Shown here piece by piece: positions 1 through 12,000 of a DNA stretch of 64,000 nucleotides. The notes under the pieces are model-generated. The model saw only the letters and a list, made by a program, of their open reading frames with translations, was not told the DNA's origin and made no database searches. This stretch comes from Struthidea cinerea (taxonomy: Eukaryota; Chordata; Aves; Passeriformes; Corcoracidae). The stretch is taken from the NCBI GenBank assembly GCA_013397865.1, contig VZTI01001725.1, positions 186,001-250,000 of the forward strand, in the 5' to 3' direction. Position 1 is the stretch's first letter. Each line of letters begins with the position of its first letter. A program made the position numbers and the translations under genes.

Positions 1-530
1 GTCTCTCTGTGAGATGTCTCTCCATTCTGGCGTGTCCCCCTCACCATCTACTTTGGTGTCATCAGTAGACTTGATGAGGCTGCTTTCAGTCCCAGCATTC
101 AGATCATTTATGAAGATGTTCAGCATCATGGGGCCAAGTGTCGATCCCTGGGGGATCCACCCCTGATATCCATGACTTTTCAAATATTATAGACAGTGGC
201 CTTGCACTGAGAAGTAGCTAATTTTCCTGCCCTGTTTAGCAATGGTCCTTTGTCTTACCTGTAGTTCTGTTTATTGGTCATGTGTCTGAAGAGCTATTTC
301 TTGTTCTTGACATCTCTGGCTAATTTCAGGTCTAGCCAAGCCTTAGCTTTCTTGACTGCCTCTTTGCATGCCCTGCCATGATTCTCTTAGTCCTCACAGG
401 CTACACGGCTGCATGTCCATAGCCAGAATCTTCCCCCAAGTCCTGTGTTTGTACTTTTATCCCACTTGAAGGCCTTGCCTCTCAGTATCCATAATGACTT
501 CTCAGAATATGAGTTGTCTGCTTATGTTAG
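1..530 (-). mobile_element. Old CR1-like LINE fragment
   Basis: The plus strand reads as the antisense of CR1, with GGTGTCATCAGTAGACTTGA, then ATGAAGATGTTCAGCATC, and GATCCCTGGGGGATCCACC typical of this part of CR1. From about 300 on, TCTGGCTAATTTCAGGTCTAG...CCTTAGCTTTCTTGAC also resembles CR1. The copy is diverged and cut by the window edge. Family and orientation are judged from memory of the consensus. Confidence 0.6.
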
Positions 531-1899
531 AAGTTATTTTATTAATTAAACTGAATATTTAAAAAAAAAAAAAAAGAGTTCTGCATCATCATTAGAATGC
601 CCACAGAACTGCCATGATTCTTTTTGCCTTGTGTAGAAAAGAAGTCAGATTTATTGTTGCCCTAAACACAAACAACACCACTGGTGTCAAGCTTGAGTCT
701 GAGATAAATTTGCACAAAGATTGGTGCTATCACAACCCAGGCAGGCCTGCCAAGTTTCTGAGAAGAAGATAGTAAAATTAAAGTGGGGATATGGCATTCA
801 TACAAATTACTGCATTATGCCAAACAGTGGAATTTTCTTTCATCTATCTGGCCTTTTGTGATTTCTGGGGGACTTGCTTTCAAGTCTGTATTTACTTCTT
901 AATGATAGTGAGAACTAGAACATTGTTACGCTTGACATATCAAAATGGTAGGCAATTAGCTAAAGTTATGTAAAATATCTGAGGGGCGTTTAATTTATTA
1001 GATTTTTATTTGGTCTCTGTGTGCAATGGACCTGGAAAAGATAAGAAATAAGGTTGTATAATCAATCTGAAAAAAATCGTGTTTCCTTCCCCCACTCCTT
1101 CCTTTTCAACTATTGAGATTTGTTATTATTATTTTTTGGAGCTGTTGTTGCTGTTGTTATTTATAACTTATTTAATTATGTGCTTTAGAATAATTTTTGG
1201 TGGACGCTTGCCAGTTTACTAATATTCACTGCCCACTACCTGATGGTGTCACAAACACACCATCTGTTCACTTGTGCCTTCCAGAACTCTCTGAAGTAGC
1301 TAGCTGACTCAAGCTGCAGGTGGTAGGATTGCTCAAAATACATACTTACCAAACTTCTAAGTAACAATACTTTTTTTTCATGTATACTTTTATAAAATCA
1401 CATTTGATTAAGGCTTTCTCAACTACCCTCCATTTATAAACAAGCTTACCTCCACCACAAATATATCTGATAGTATTATGCTGAAGAAAAAGGCTAATGC
1501 CCCGCTTTCACATTTTTTTCTGAAGGATTTCTCAGCATGGTTTGATTGGGCCAAAATTGTATATCCCAGTCCCTGGACACATTTCTCTTGACATTGTGCT
1601 CACCTACCTAGTGATAAGCACCACTTTTTGGGTATATTTGAGTGTGTCCCATCTTGGCTCTTCCTTCTACCAGACTGTGGGTGGGAGACTGGATCTCAAA
1701 GCCGGGAGCACTTGTGCAGGACAGTGCTTGTGGCTCGGCTGTTTTGTGGCTGCAGTGCCCTTCCCTTTGGTTACTAATGAATTAATCCCTGTTAGAACAT
1801 TTTCAAAATAGAAATCTCAGCAGGTTACAATAATAATAATGTAATTCTATCAAAAGGAAAAATAAAGCAATATTTTTGATAGTGGCTATCTCTACAGGC
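531..1899. other. Intergenic, nothing recognised
   Basis: AT-rich sequence with a 15-base A run near 560 and TTATT-rich stretches. No gene or repeat family recognised. Open frames are short and not protein-like. Confidence 0.5.
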
Positions 1900-2290
1900 T
1901 TTTACTTGAATTCTCTGAAACAGCCAGTGTTATTTCTGTGACTGAAGATTAATTTCTGTGCCATTATCAAATGTAACCCTTGAGGACTTAATTGCATCTG
2001 TATCTCCTATCGAAGTGCTATTTATATGATCAAGCAATCTGGAACAGATAAGCCCCTTCTTGGGAAACCTCTGCTGCTCAACAATGTTTGCCTTTGCCTC
2101 GGACAGGTTATGTCCCCCTGGGACCCCAGGAGCTCACTAAAGCACCATTTGTAATGCAGCATGACAAATCCCGGAGCCACGGCGATAATCTCTGCAAACT
2201 CTGTACAAACAGTCCCCGTGCCTCAGCAAAAGTGATTAATGGGCTCTGCGGAATCAGCATACGGCCCCCTGCATTAATTACTTGGGAGGG
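1900..2290. promoter_or_regulatory. Possible conserved non-coding element
   Basis: A non-repetitive stretch with homeodomain-type cores, including ATTAATTA at 2273-2280 and GATTAATGG near 2234, immediately beside a CpG-rich patch. It has the look of a developmental enhancer, but this is an impression from composition only; no alignment was possible. Confidence 0.25.
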
Positions 2291-2600
2291 ACGCTAAGCG
2301 GCAAGCCGCAGGGTGTGGGGGAGGCCGCGGGCCAGGCGGGCCCCGCTCTGCTGGGGAAGGGGAGCGGGGCAGCCCGGGCTCCCGGGCCCAGGGGCGGCTC
2401 GGGGCACTGTGGGGTCCCGGGGCAGCCGCGACGGCTTGGCCTGGGTGGGCACTGAGCCGCAGCGCTGCTCCACAGACGCTTCTTGTGCTCACATCGGGTG
2501 CTGGGGATGAGAGAGAACCTCCGCCGAGCCCGGCTTTGGAGTGGGGTCAGGGAGAGCACCTGGGGGGACCGGGAATGGAGGGAACGTGGTCCTTCAGGAG
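2285..2600. promoter_or_regulatory. CpG-rich patch, gene unknown
   Basis: An abrupt switch to GC-rich, CpG-containing sequence (GGCCGCGGGCC, CCCGGGCTCCCGGGCCC, CAGCCGCGACGG). The overlapping open frames in it are GC-driven and match no family I know. It may be a promoter or an orphan CpG island. Confidence 0.45.
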
Positions 2601-2649
2601 AGACCCCGGTTTGCGATACTCCCTCTCTGTCTGCCATGACTGCCATGAT

Positions 2650-5110
2650 TCAAAATGCACAGGCCCTTTGTAAATTATTGCAGCTCTGCTGCAATGACTG
2701 AAACGGTGCCAGTTTATCTCCAGGGAAGATCTAAGCCTAAACGTTTGACAGAGAAAGAAAGAAGATGAGGAGAGAAGCATATGTTTATCTTTCCAGTGTG
2801 TTCTCTGGGCCTCATCCAAGGCGAAAACTTCTACATCTTGTCTCAAGTCCTTCAAATCCCAGCTAGAGGATTCTGGTTAGAGACTCCCATGGAAAAGTCT
2901 TAATGAATTTACCATGCGTTTTTTCTAATTCATTAAAAATATGTCAAATCCAGTAAAGCACACTAACCTGTCTGTATATTTTCCCCTTCTCCCACAGAAG
3001 TCTATGACAGGAATACCATGGCCTACCCAGCCCTCTAGAGTTACTCGGTGGTGGCACAGCCCCAGCCACTCTGCCAAGTGTGATGAGTTCGTGCCCAGTT
3101 GGCTAAACCCCCAGTCCTTAGGCCGTAACAGTGATTTCAGCTGGAGGAAATCATTTGGTTATTCTGACTGTTTGGTGTGATCCAGTGACCACAGAGGGCT
3201 TCACTGCACTTGGACAGGAGCGATATTGATAGTACTACGTCAGGTGTGCAGCCACCCTCTCTCCTGTAATAGCCTGTGCTGATGGACATCAGGAGGGGAA
3301 CCTTTCGCTTCCCTATGTTATACACAAGAAAACAAAACCAGAAGTATCTTTTCCACTTTGCATGTGAAGGATGAGAATTACAGCATTTTAGTTTCCTTGT
3401 CTTGTGTTGATCATAATATCCTAATCCATTCTTAAAGAGAGTGTGTTCATTTGACAGTCACCCTCCTAACTGAAGCAATACACCAAAATGAATAAACATA
3501 GGAAGATACCTACTGGGACACTTTGTACTCTAGCGTGCTAAAGTAACAGAGAGGTTTGAAACATAGGTAAATGAATAGGATGATTTTACATTTTCTCAAA
3601 GCGCCCACCACTCATCAGGTGTAATTTGGCATTACACCTGATTTCTGGCAGAACTCACCTGAATGAGAGCTAGAAACTCAAAAGATTACAAATCAGATGT
3701 AAAAATAGTACTAAAAATCCTGCAAAGCTGTCTGCCAGGATATTCAAGCATCTTAAAAAATGTGGCTCTCAAAAATTTACCAGTGAAGCCTGAACTAAAT
3801 CTCCACAGGTAAAAATTCACTGTTTTCCTTGCACTACTCTTTAATGACAAGAAAATGCATGAAATATTTGGAACATAGCATGGCATCTAGTTTTACAGAG
3901 TATAGCCTCCTGAAATTGCCAGGATAAAGACAGGGCAGCAAGAAAGTCACAGACACAGCAAGGAGGCTTAGGTCTCTCTTCTGAGAAGTAAGACAGCTTG
4001 AGTTTTGAAGGGACTTTAAATAAAACAAGCAATAAAATAAAGTCATTATTTCAAATTGTTCTGAAGTTTGCCACTTATTTGGCTAATCAGTGGGCACAGA
4101 GGGCAGGGAGAGCAGGGAGGGTGATCTGTGTAGAGGCACTTAATCCAGAAGGTCTGGAGGGAGGATGTGCTGTGACATCCATATGAGTGGCTTTCTATGT
4201 GCCATAAACAATTAGATGGACATTTGGTACTGGAATAGCAAATTCAGAGTCATGGATATAATCAAAGGAAAAGCATCTTTAATTTTAGGTAACTTTTCCA
4301 CTTACAAAGCCACTCAGCTGGAGTCATTACTACAGGACATATCTAGCTCTGTGCTGGAATAGCCTTTCCACAAGGTAGATGGGTCCTGAGAGCAGTACCT
4401 GGCAATTTGCTGATGGGAAGAAATTGGGCAGATAGCCTGGGGGCAGCGGGTCCACTTAGTAACATTTGTTTTGCAACTTATGGAAGGACTCTTTTTTCAT
4501 CTTTGGGAAGTCTGTAGCTTTTGTGGTCTTTGGAGAGAGCAGTTAACCCAAAACCACTGGCAGCAGCTCCGCATGAAGAGGCCACGTTAAAGAGGGACCT
4601 CTCAGAACTCTCTAAATCGGATTTCCTCAAAGTGAAACAGGATGGGACTGCAATGTTTTCTTGGCATGGCCCTGAAACCAAAATGATTCTTCACTGACTA
4701 AATAGTTTCATGAGCTGGTTAGACTACAGCCTGAAGCCAGAGACTGAAAGGAAGCTCCCTTTTCCTTGAATTCTGCTCCTTTTTCTCATGATAGCTGGAA
4801 ACAGGACTAACACAAAGTAGTTCCTTTCACTGCCAACGTCAGACTTCACTTTGATTACTCACTGCATTAATTTACTGATTCCGTGATTCAAACCCATTGG
4901 TTTATTGATTTAGTCTTAATAGGAACACTGATGCAATCACGAGATTGTTCCTTTTTAATTAACTTTGCAAAATTGTAGCAGATTTACCCTTGCTGCCTTA
5001 AAAATGAACTCCCTTGCTTATTCTTTTCAATAAAACCCACTCCAGTAAAATCCACCACGCCTGTTTATTCTGTCAGACAGCTCCAGGCAACTAGCAATAG
5101 GACAAGAAGA
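2650..5110. other. Intergenic, nothing recognised
   Basis: Unique-looking AT-rich sequence with only short open frames. No repeat family or RNA gene recognised. Confidence 0.5.
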
Positions 5111-5114
5111 CACA

Positions 5115-5363
5115 GTCTTAGGCTGCATCAGAGGAGGTTTGGGTTGGACATTAGCAAGAAGTTCTTCACAGAAAGGGTGATAGGGCATTGGATTGGGCTG
5201 CCCAGGGAGGTGGTGGAGTCACCCTTCCTGGAGGTGTTTAAGAAAAGACTGGATGTGGCACTCAGTGCCATGGTCTAGTTGACAAGATGATGATTGGTCA
5301 TAGGTTGAACTCGATGAGGTCTCAAAGGTCTTTCCTAGTTGAATCTGTGATTCTGTGATTCTG
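5115..5363 (+). mobile_element. CR1 LINE 3' end
   Basis: Sense-strand CR1 tail. It contains GACATTAGCAAGAAGTTCTT, then GGGCTGCCCAGGGAGGTGGT and the GTTTAAGAAAAGACTGGATG motif, and ends in the tandem GATTCTGTGATTCTGT that marks the CR1 3' terminus. It is 5'-truncated, as usual for CR1. Confidence 0.9.
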
Positions 5364-5652
5364 TCCATCAGAAATGCACATTTACAATAAAGTATTTCCA
5401 GGCCACTGGACTCTTCCTTCAGATTAGGATAAATCCATTTTATAATACACAGAAAGTGGGAAAGGCACAGAAGGCAGCATGGAAAACAAAGCTGAACAGA
5501 GCAAAATGACCTTTTTCTCCTCATACCATTTATTTTTCCAGTAACATACTATTGAATCTCATAATTATTTCTAACTTAATGACTGACAGGTAGACAAGGT
5601 TCAAAATATGACTTAGGCATGGACAAAATAACTGTTCTCACTGGTAGATGAA

Positions 5653-6282
5653 TGTGGGAATCTTCTGACGGTTTGGACGGTCGGGACGGCTAGAGACGAG
5701 AGATCTCTGAAGATAGGTCTTTGAGCATGAGATTTGTTGTGAAGGGCGTGGTTGCAGGGGCCCTGCTCGGAGCTGCCAGCCGCAGCTCGAAGCAGGGCAA
5801 GAAACCAAGAGAGAGCAAGAGAGCAGAGGAGAAGAGAGAAGTAGAGGTAGAAGGAAAAAGGCAGAATCTCAAGTTCTTGTTTACAATACTATAAATCTTC
5901 TTCTGTGCTGAATATTCTAATTTCTATTAACCAATCTAGTACAAGATACAAATCCTATAGCATTTACATACAGCCTATAAGAATCATTACATTATCATAC
6001 TGTGTTACATTTTAAGCCCTCAAAACGACTCTTTGGACCCTTTCTGCCAAGCTGGTAGGGTCTGCTCTGACCCTTGGACCTGTCTGCAAGCAGAGGGTAT
6101 TGTTCAATCAAAAGGGGATTACCTTCTGCCGGCCATACCATTGTTTTTCAGTTGCTCAGTAACTAAGGCTTGGTATCTCAAAGCTTGCCGTCATTTCAAT
6201 TTCGCTTATAGTTTCCATATTCTCAGCACCTTTTGCCAGGCAATTATATTTATAAGGCTTTCCTGTTTCATCTTCCCCAACA
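5653..6282 (-). mobile_element. Solo LTR, ERVK-like, with 6-bp target duplication
   Basis: Read on the minus strand, the element opens TGTTGGGGAAGATGAAACAG and closes GATTCCCACA, so it has TG...CA ends. The same six bases, GATGAA, flank it at 5647-5652 and 6283-6288. A 6-bp duplication is usual for ERVK-type insertions. No internal retroviral sequence lies next to it, so it is a recombined solo LTR. Its CpG-containing part (about 5670-5800) is the likely U5/leader-proximal end. The family name is inferred; the ends are seen directly. Confidence 0.88.
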
Positions 6283-6289
6283 GATGAAT

Positions 6290-6980
6290 TTCCAGGTGTC
6301 AGACTATTCAGTAGGGTGACTTTAAATAATGGCCATAGGTCTTATTTGTACAGTACCTCACAGTCTGCTTTGCCCTCTATCAGGTTTGATAAGGAAATAG
6401 TCCATTTAATGTATTGAGATTTCAACTGCAAGCCTCTGCAGAGAGTAATCACACATTTTTAGGGCATTTTCCATCCTGGCTATCTGGTGCTGTTCTTGAA
6501 TTTTGCAATCTGTTGCCCATGATTTTTGCAGCGTGATCATACCCTTTTTCTTTCTCAGCCCTCTTTCTGTTCACTGTTGCTCACAGAAGTCTCCAAGACT
6601 GGTGCTGTAGTGGTTTAACTTTAGATTTTAATACATACTTACTTTTTTGTGAGATAAGAATTAGGAGAAAGCAAAAGCAGGCACAACTTACAGACTATTA
6701 ATGAGTTTATTAACAGATTTAAAAGACAGAAGGAAAAAAACTTGCTGTGGTGTAGTACATTTCTTCTATGAATCTCACAGTTCTTTTACACTGCAAGCCA
6801 TAGATCATCACATGGGGTTATTAAGGATGAATTATGTTGCCTTAAACACGAAGGTTTTTTTTCTTGCCTCAGTCTCTTAAAAGTTTTTTTCTCTCTGTGC
6901 TTTTAAGCAGCCCGGCATGGGCACTTTACAGCCTTCACGGGCTACACGTGTATGTCCATCCTCCCATGTACTGTAAATGG
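6290..6980. other. Intergenic, nothing recognised
   Basis: Sequence between the solo LTR and the CpG-rich region, with several T runs. No gene or repeat family recognised. Confidence 0.45.
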
Positions 6981-6989
6981 TTTAAAGAA

Positions 6990-7545
6990 ATGCACGGTTC
7001 GATATTACAGTTCTTTACCACGGCACGACAGAGATATTTTAAACTGCGCGCGGATAACGCGGCACCGCCCTCTCTTCTCCTCCGAAGCCATCTTAGCTCC
7101 GTCCCACGGGCCGTGACTCACTTTCTTTGTCGGGCTCCGAAAATCGCCATGGCACCGCCTGGCCCCACAGTGGAGAGAGACCTCTGCTCTCTCTCTGCGC
7201 TGCTGGCCGCACGGCATCTTCTTCAGTTCAGAGCAAAACGCACCAGCTGCAGGCAAGAGGCTTTTTTGGCTCTCGCTGACTCAGCGTGGTGAGGAGAGGG
7301 TCCTGATGGTCTCAAAGAGCCACTCAGACGTTTTCAGCTACATCTGCGGCTCAGGGATAGCTCCCCCTTAACAACCCAGGGTCCGCACCGCGGCGCTGGG
7401 AGAAGGGGAGGGGGGGGCAGAGACCCCGGCCCGGCCCGGTGGGGCCTGGAGGGGCCTGGAGGCCGCGGCCACCCCCCCACCTTTCAGCAGGCGAGCTGGA
7501 AAGGAAGGCTAAACCCCGCCTTCCCGCGCGGTTTAAATATGGAAA
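6990..7545. promoter_or_regulatory. Unexplained CpG island with YY1 and AP-1/MARE-like motifs
   Basis: GC-rich with many CpGs (CTGCGCGCGGATAACGCGG, CACCGCGGCGCTGG). A minus-strand AAGATGGC (7087-7094) is a YY1-type site that also overlaps an ATG. A TGACTCA AP-1 core lies near 7114, and CGCTGACTCAGCG at 7274-7286 is a near-palindromic MAF/NRF2-type element. From the ATG an open frame (MASEEKRGRCRVIRAQ...) runs to a possible GTAAAG donor at 7018. I recognise no protein. It could be an orphan promoter, a first exon of an unknown minus-strand transcript, or an unfamiliar LTR. Confidence 0.45.
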
Positions 7546-8552
7546 TTTAGAGAAGCGTTATTGGTCTAAAAGGTTGCTTGTCAATTCAGGGTCAACCCAC
7601 TACAGGTGCCCAGGTACAAAGTAAGGCTGCACAGTCCAGACCTGTGGACTTCGTGTCTTAGACAAGAAGCTCCTACACTTACTGTGTGCACTCTCAGAAA
7701 AACTCTGGTTTTCTCTTTCAGTTTCCCAGGCCCTACAGGTATAATATTTACATCTGGTACTCTTTTTTATCTGAACCAGAGCCAAAACAACTAACCACAG
7801 GCTGAATATATGTGCTTGTAGATGAAAAGCCCTATGAGTTGGTTCTCCAATGTGATTTTCTGAATCAAAAAATGCATAGAAAGAAGGGGGATAAAGGGTG
7901 TATTATTGGCCTAGAAAAAGTAGGATGTCTCTAAATGAAAAGATGGGTAGAAAAGAATCAGAAATTAATGGAATGTTGATGCATCTCAATTTCAGTCTGC
8001 AAAGCTACAAGCAAGAAAATGAACTGCGTCTCAATGACCTGTAAAAGAAACTGGGGTATTGACTACTATGAGCTTGAAGCTGATCTAATGAAATCATTCC
8101 AAGAGATGTGAACAAAGGGCTGGAAGAGGAAAACAGATGCTGAAAAGACCCTGGGATAAACTGCTCACCAAAGTAACAGCAACTGCAGAAATATGTCAAA
8201 TTTGTTCAAGTTTCAAGAAGAATAAACAACTGCTGACCACTCTGGTGCAAAGAAAAAGCCAAAACCAATCAAAGGTTATTAGCTAAGAAACATGCACAGC
8301 ATCAACTAAGCAGATCCTCTCTTCTCAGCAGCTCTCACTGGGACTTTTGCCACTTCTGGGAGCTTGTGGAATGGAAGAAAACCAGTGACTGGAGGTTTTG
8401 CTGATCTGCACATTCACACAGAAGGGAACCTCTACTGATGACAAGGCTGCTCCAAGCAAGACCCTGCTGGTCCTGTTGTCTCAGCTGGGATGCACTGGGG
8501 AACTTCTGAGACCTGCCCTGGGACTCCGCTGGTTCAGCAGATGATGGGGAAG
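7546..8552. other. Intergenic, nothing recognised
   Basis: No gene, tRNA or repeat family recognised between the CpG-rich region and the LTR fragment. Confidence 0.45.
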
Positions 8553-9020
8553 TGCTGTGGCTTAACCCCAGCTGGCAACTCAGCCCCACGCAGCCACTCA
8601 ATCAACTGCCCCTCCCCACCCCCCCACCCTCCCCCCGGTGGGATGGTGGCAAGAATTTGAAGTGTTAAAGTGAGAAGTCTTGTGTGGATTGAGATAAAGA
8701 GAGTTTAATAGGTAAAGCAAAAGCCGTGCACACAAGCAAAGCAAAACAAGGAATTGATTCACCACTTCCCGTGGGCAGGTGGGTGTTCAGACATTACCAG
8801 GAAAGCAGGGCTCCATCACATGTAGCAGTGACTTGACAGTTGCCACCACTCTGAATGTTCCCTCATTCCTTCTTTTTCCCCCAGCTTTATACACTGACGA
8901 TGACACCATATGTTATGGAATATCCCTTTGGTCAGTTGGGGTCAGCTGTCTCAGCTTTGTCCCCTCCCAACTTCTTGTGCTCCCCCAGCCTCTTTGCTCA
9001 GTATGGTTTTCCTGTCTTTG
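8553..9020 (-). mobile_element. ERVL-type LTR fragment
   Basis: The left edge reads TGCTGTGGCTTAACCCCAGC, the inverted 3' end of a common avian ERVL-type LTR. It continues through GTTTAATAGGTAAAGCAAA, AAGCAAAACAAGGAATTGAT and a minus-strand TATAAAG (8885-8891). Similarity fades after about 9020, so the LTR 5' part looks deleted or decayed. Class assigned from memory of avian LTRs. Confidence 0.78.
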
Positions 9021-9059
9021 ATGTGTTACTGTAATGTTGTCAATAACTGAGCTAATTTT

Positions 9060-12000
9060 TGATGCAAAATGCAGGCCTACTAATGGAAATATTCCATTTA
9101 TCATCATTATCATGCTTCTTTCAGTTTTCAGACTTAGGCTACTGAGAGAGCTCCAAGGTAATCCTGTGTATCTTGAGAGTGGGACAGAGAAAACAGAAAG
9201 GCCACAGCAGGGTGCTTGCTCACCCACTCGTCCCTCCACAAATCCATGCTTTTCCTGATAAAGTGCTTCACAAAGTAATACTGTAGACCAAAAAGATTAA
9301 GCTTCTGAAACGAAGGAAGCAGCTGAGTCACAGCTTGGTGAGCAGTGGGTGAACAGTAACTGGGAAAAAAAGCCTGTTTAATATCAAATACAATACAGGA
9401 TATTGTAGGAGACACTTGCATATTTTAAATGTTGTACAATGGACCACCAACACCCTATTCACATATACACACAAGTAAATTAGATGATACTTCATTTTCT
9501 CTATCTCTCACAGAAGAGTAAGAGGCTGGATCAACTCACTCAGAAGAAACATGATTCCCAAGAGTACCCAGAGCTTCAGTTCAAAGCTCAGATCAATAAG
9601 GTATTCCTGTGCCCTAGAATAAAGACTTGTAAATGTGTACTTGCCACCTGATTCTCTTTGTAATATAACCAGGGGGTATGTCTCAACAAGTGATAATTGG
9701 AAAACACCACATGTGAGAAATCACCTTCCTTCAGAAAGGAGACAGCCAAAAATAGAACTGATCAGATCACAGCGCAGGGCGCTCCAGGATCTTTCCACAT
9801 GAATGAGAGTGAGTGAAAATGAAATGGCAGAATTGGAGCTGATGACAGCCTGTCTGCCTGCTAGGTGTGACCTGAAAATGGATTTTATAACATTTTCAAC
9901 TACTATCAGGATTCAGGCTGTATATCTTTGTTACCTGCACACAGATATTTTAGAGGGAAAGGGGTGGCTCTTTTTCTGGCCATGCCTTTTAGCAGGCATG
10001 AGATATCCCCAAACCCTTTGGCTTTATCTGTAGTATCTGCTATGCATCTTTCTGTGCCCAGCACTTCCATTTCACACTGAGCAAATAATTTTAGGAGTAA
10101 TGAAACTGCCATTTCCATAAGACGTGAATGCTGTGCCAGCCCTGGCTTGCTGCTGGAAAGCAGGGTCCACTGTGCAGGCTGGAGCTTGGCTGGAAGAGGT
10201 GGGCACAGTGAGTTTCAAGAAAGCAGTGGGGTTTTAAGAGCAGGAGACCAAACCCACCATCTGGTTTGGTACCCAGCTTTCAACAAGCACCAGGGCTGGG
10301 TGCCTGCAGGTTTGGGTTGGACAAAATATCTCAGGTATCTGGGACTCTTCTTCCAGGAATGTGTCTGGCCATCAGGCTGGCCACTATACAGACGTCTGTA
10401 CATCAGAGTAACTTATTTCAGCATCAAGAGCATTTTTGTTTTGCTTCTGATAAAGTGTGAGGAGAATCATCAGAGATGCAGCAGAGACCCCTGCCATACC
10501 TAGCTTATCTGCATATCTGGATGGAAGCATGGTCCAAGGAAGCTGCAGCTTTGTTTAAGGTTATTTTAAGGAAGGAAGAAACATCTCATCCAATCTCCTG
10601 CTCTTTGACAGCAGCCAGATCCATTTCTCACAGGAGTTTTTCAATGTATCTGTTCAGCAGGACAGCCTGACTAGAAGAAATCTGAAGTGCAGAATTAGAG
10701 GACAGGCTTCTGTTACAGCAGGTGCCCAACTCATCTGCCTTCACCACAAGAATCACCTTGAGAGGAGAGTGACCATGGACATTTCAACTGGACATGGAGA
10801 CAACAGGCAGACAGCAGCTACAATAGGACAACAAAACAGGAAAAGAAAATAACAAACCAGTGATCAGTGCTGAACCATGATATTCACCCAGCATCTGATC
10901 CTCTGCCTAAGATTCTTCAGATAGCAAGTGGCTTCTGACTGTGACAGGCAATTTGTTCTGTCCTTTCTAAACCCCAAGAGCTACCACCACGTTTTTCTAT
11001 CCTGTTCAACATGCAAAAAATTAAGGAATGGTCTTCTTCTCTGTACTAGGGCTTTAATTATAATTTGGAATTTGTAGTGCTTGGTAGATTTGTATTTCTG
11101 GGGAAGGAGATGCTTTTCTGTGCTCCTTTCTCCAGTAGCAGTCATGGTGTGGGTGGTGGGTCAGATGAGAAGGTCCCTGCTTGGACTCCCTCCTCCTCTG
11201 CTAGCTAAAGCAAAATGGCAGTGCGTAAGTTAACCAAAATGGTTAACCAAACTGGCCAGTGACCTTATAACAATAATAATGTTTGAATGTTACTTTTGTT
11301 CTCTCAGCGTAAGGAATAAGGAGAGTGAGAAGGCGTGGCCAACACCGGTCCAGCACAATCTTCTGGGGTAACCACAGTGCTTGGTTGCAGAGGGTTGTAT
11401 CTTCCCATGAGGTGACGAAGATCATCTCTCCACAGCACCACTTCTGTTTGTTACGGCACTAGAGTGAGTGACAATGAGCAGTGACACGGCATCAGCTCCC
11501 ATGGGATGTGATCCCCACGTTTCTGGCCAAGACCATAGTGACCCCCTGCCAACGTCTCAGCTCCTTGGCCCCAAACTCCAGGACCAAAGCACCAATTTCA
11601 CTGAAATCCATGGGGAAATTTCTTCCCCCTCAACAGCACTGGCATTTCAGTAACTTTTTGCTTCATGTGACAAAATGCCACACTTTCACAGAGTGATTTT
11701 TTTGTCCCTGTAGCAAAGCTTCCACTAGTATTGGATAGGCTTTCACCTGCCTTTGGCCTAGAGCGGTGAGATATCCATAGCTGGACAAAGAAACATTTGT
11801 CCTGTAGTTTGAGTTCAATAAAGAAAAAGAGAAAAGAAAAGCAAAAGAAATGGAAGAAGATGGGGCCACATCTGAGGGGGCTAGGGCACCTGAAATCAGA
11901 AAGTCCCAAAGAGACGGAGTATTAGAAACACAGTAGGTCAAAGCTGCACATTAAATTTATCACCAGGCTGTTATTTTTATATAGTTGGGTCATCCATCAC

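Noticed and set aside
7005..7091. First coding exon of UTP23 or EIF3H
   Set aside because: The residues from the ATG do not match the known N-terminus of either protein.
8779..9021. 80-codon plus-strand open frame
   Set aside because: It lies in the inverted LTR fragment at 8553-9020.
10147..10503. 118-codon plus-strand open frame
   Set aside because: Composition is not protein-like, opposite-strand frames overlap it, and no domain is visible.
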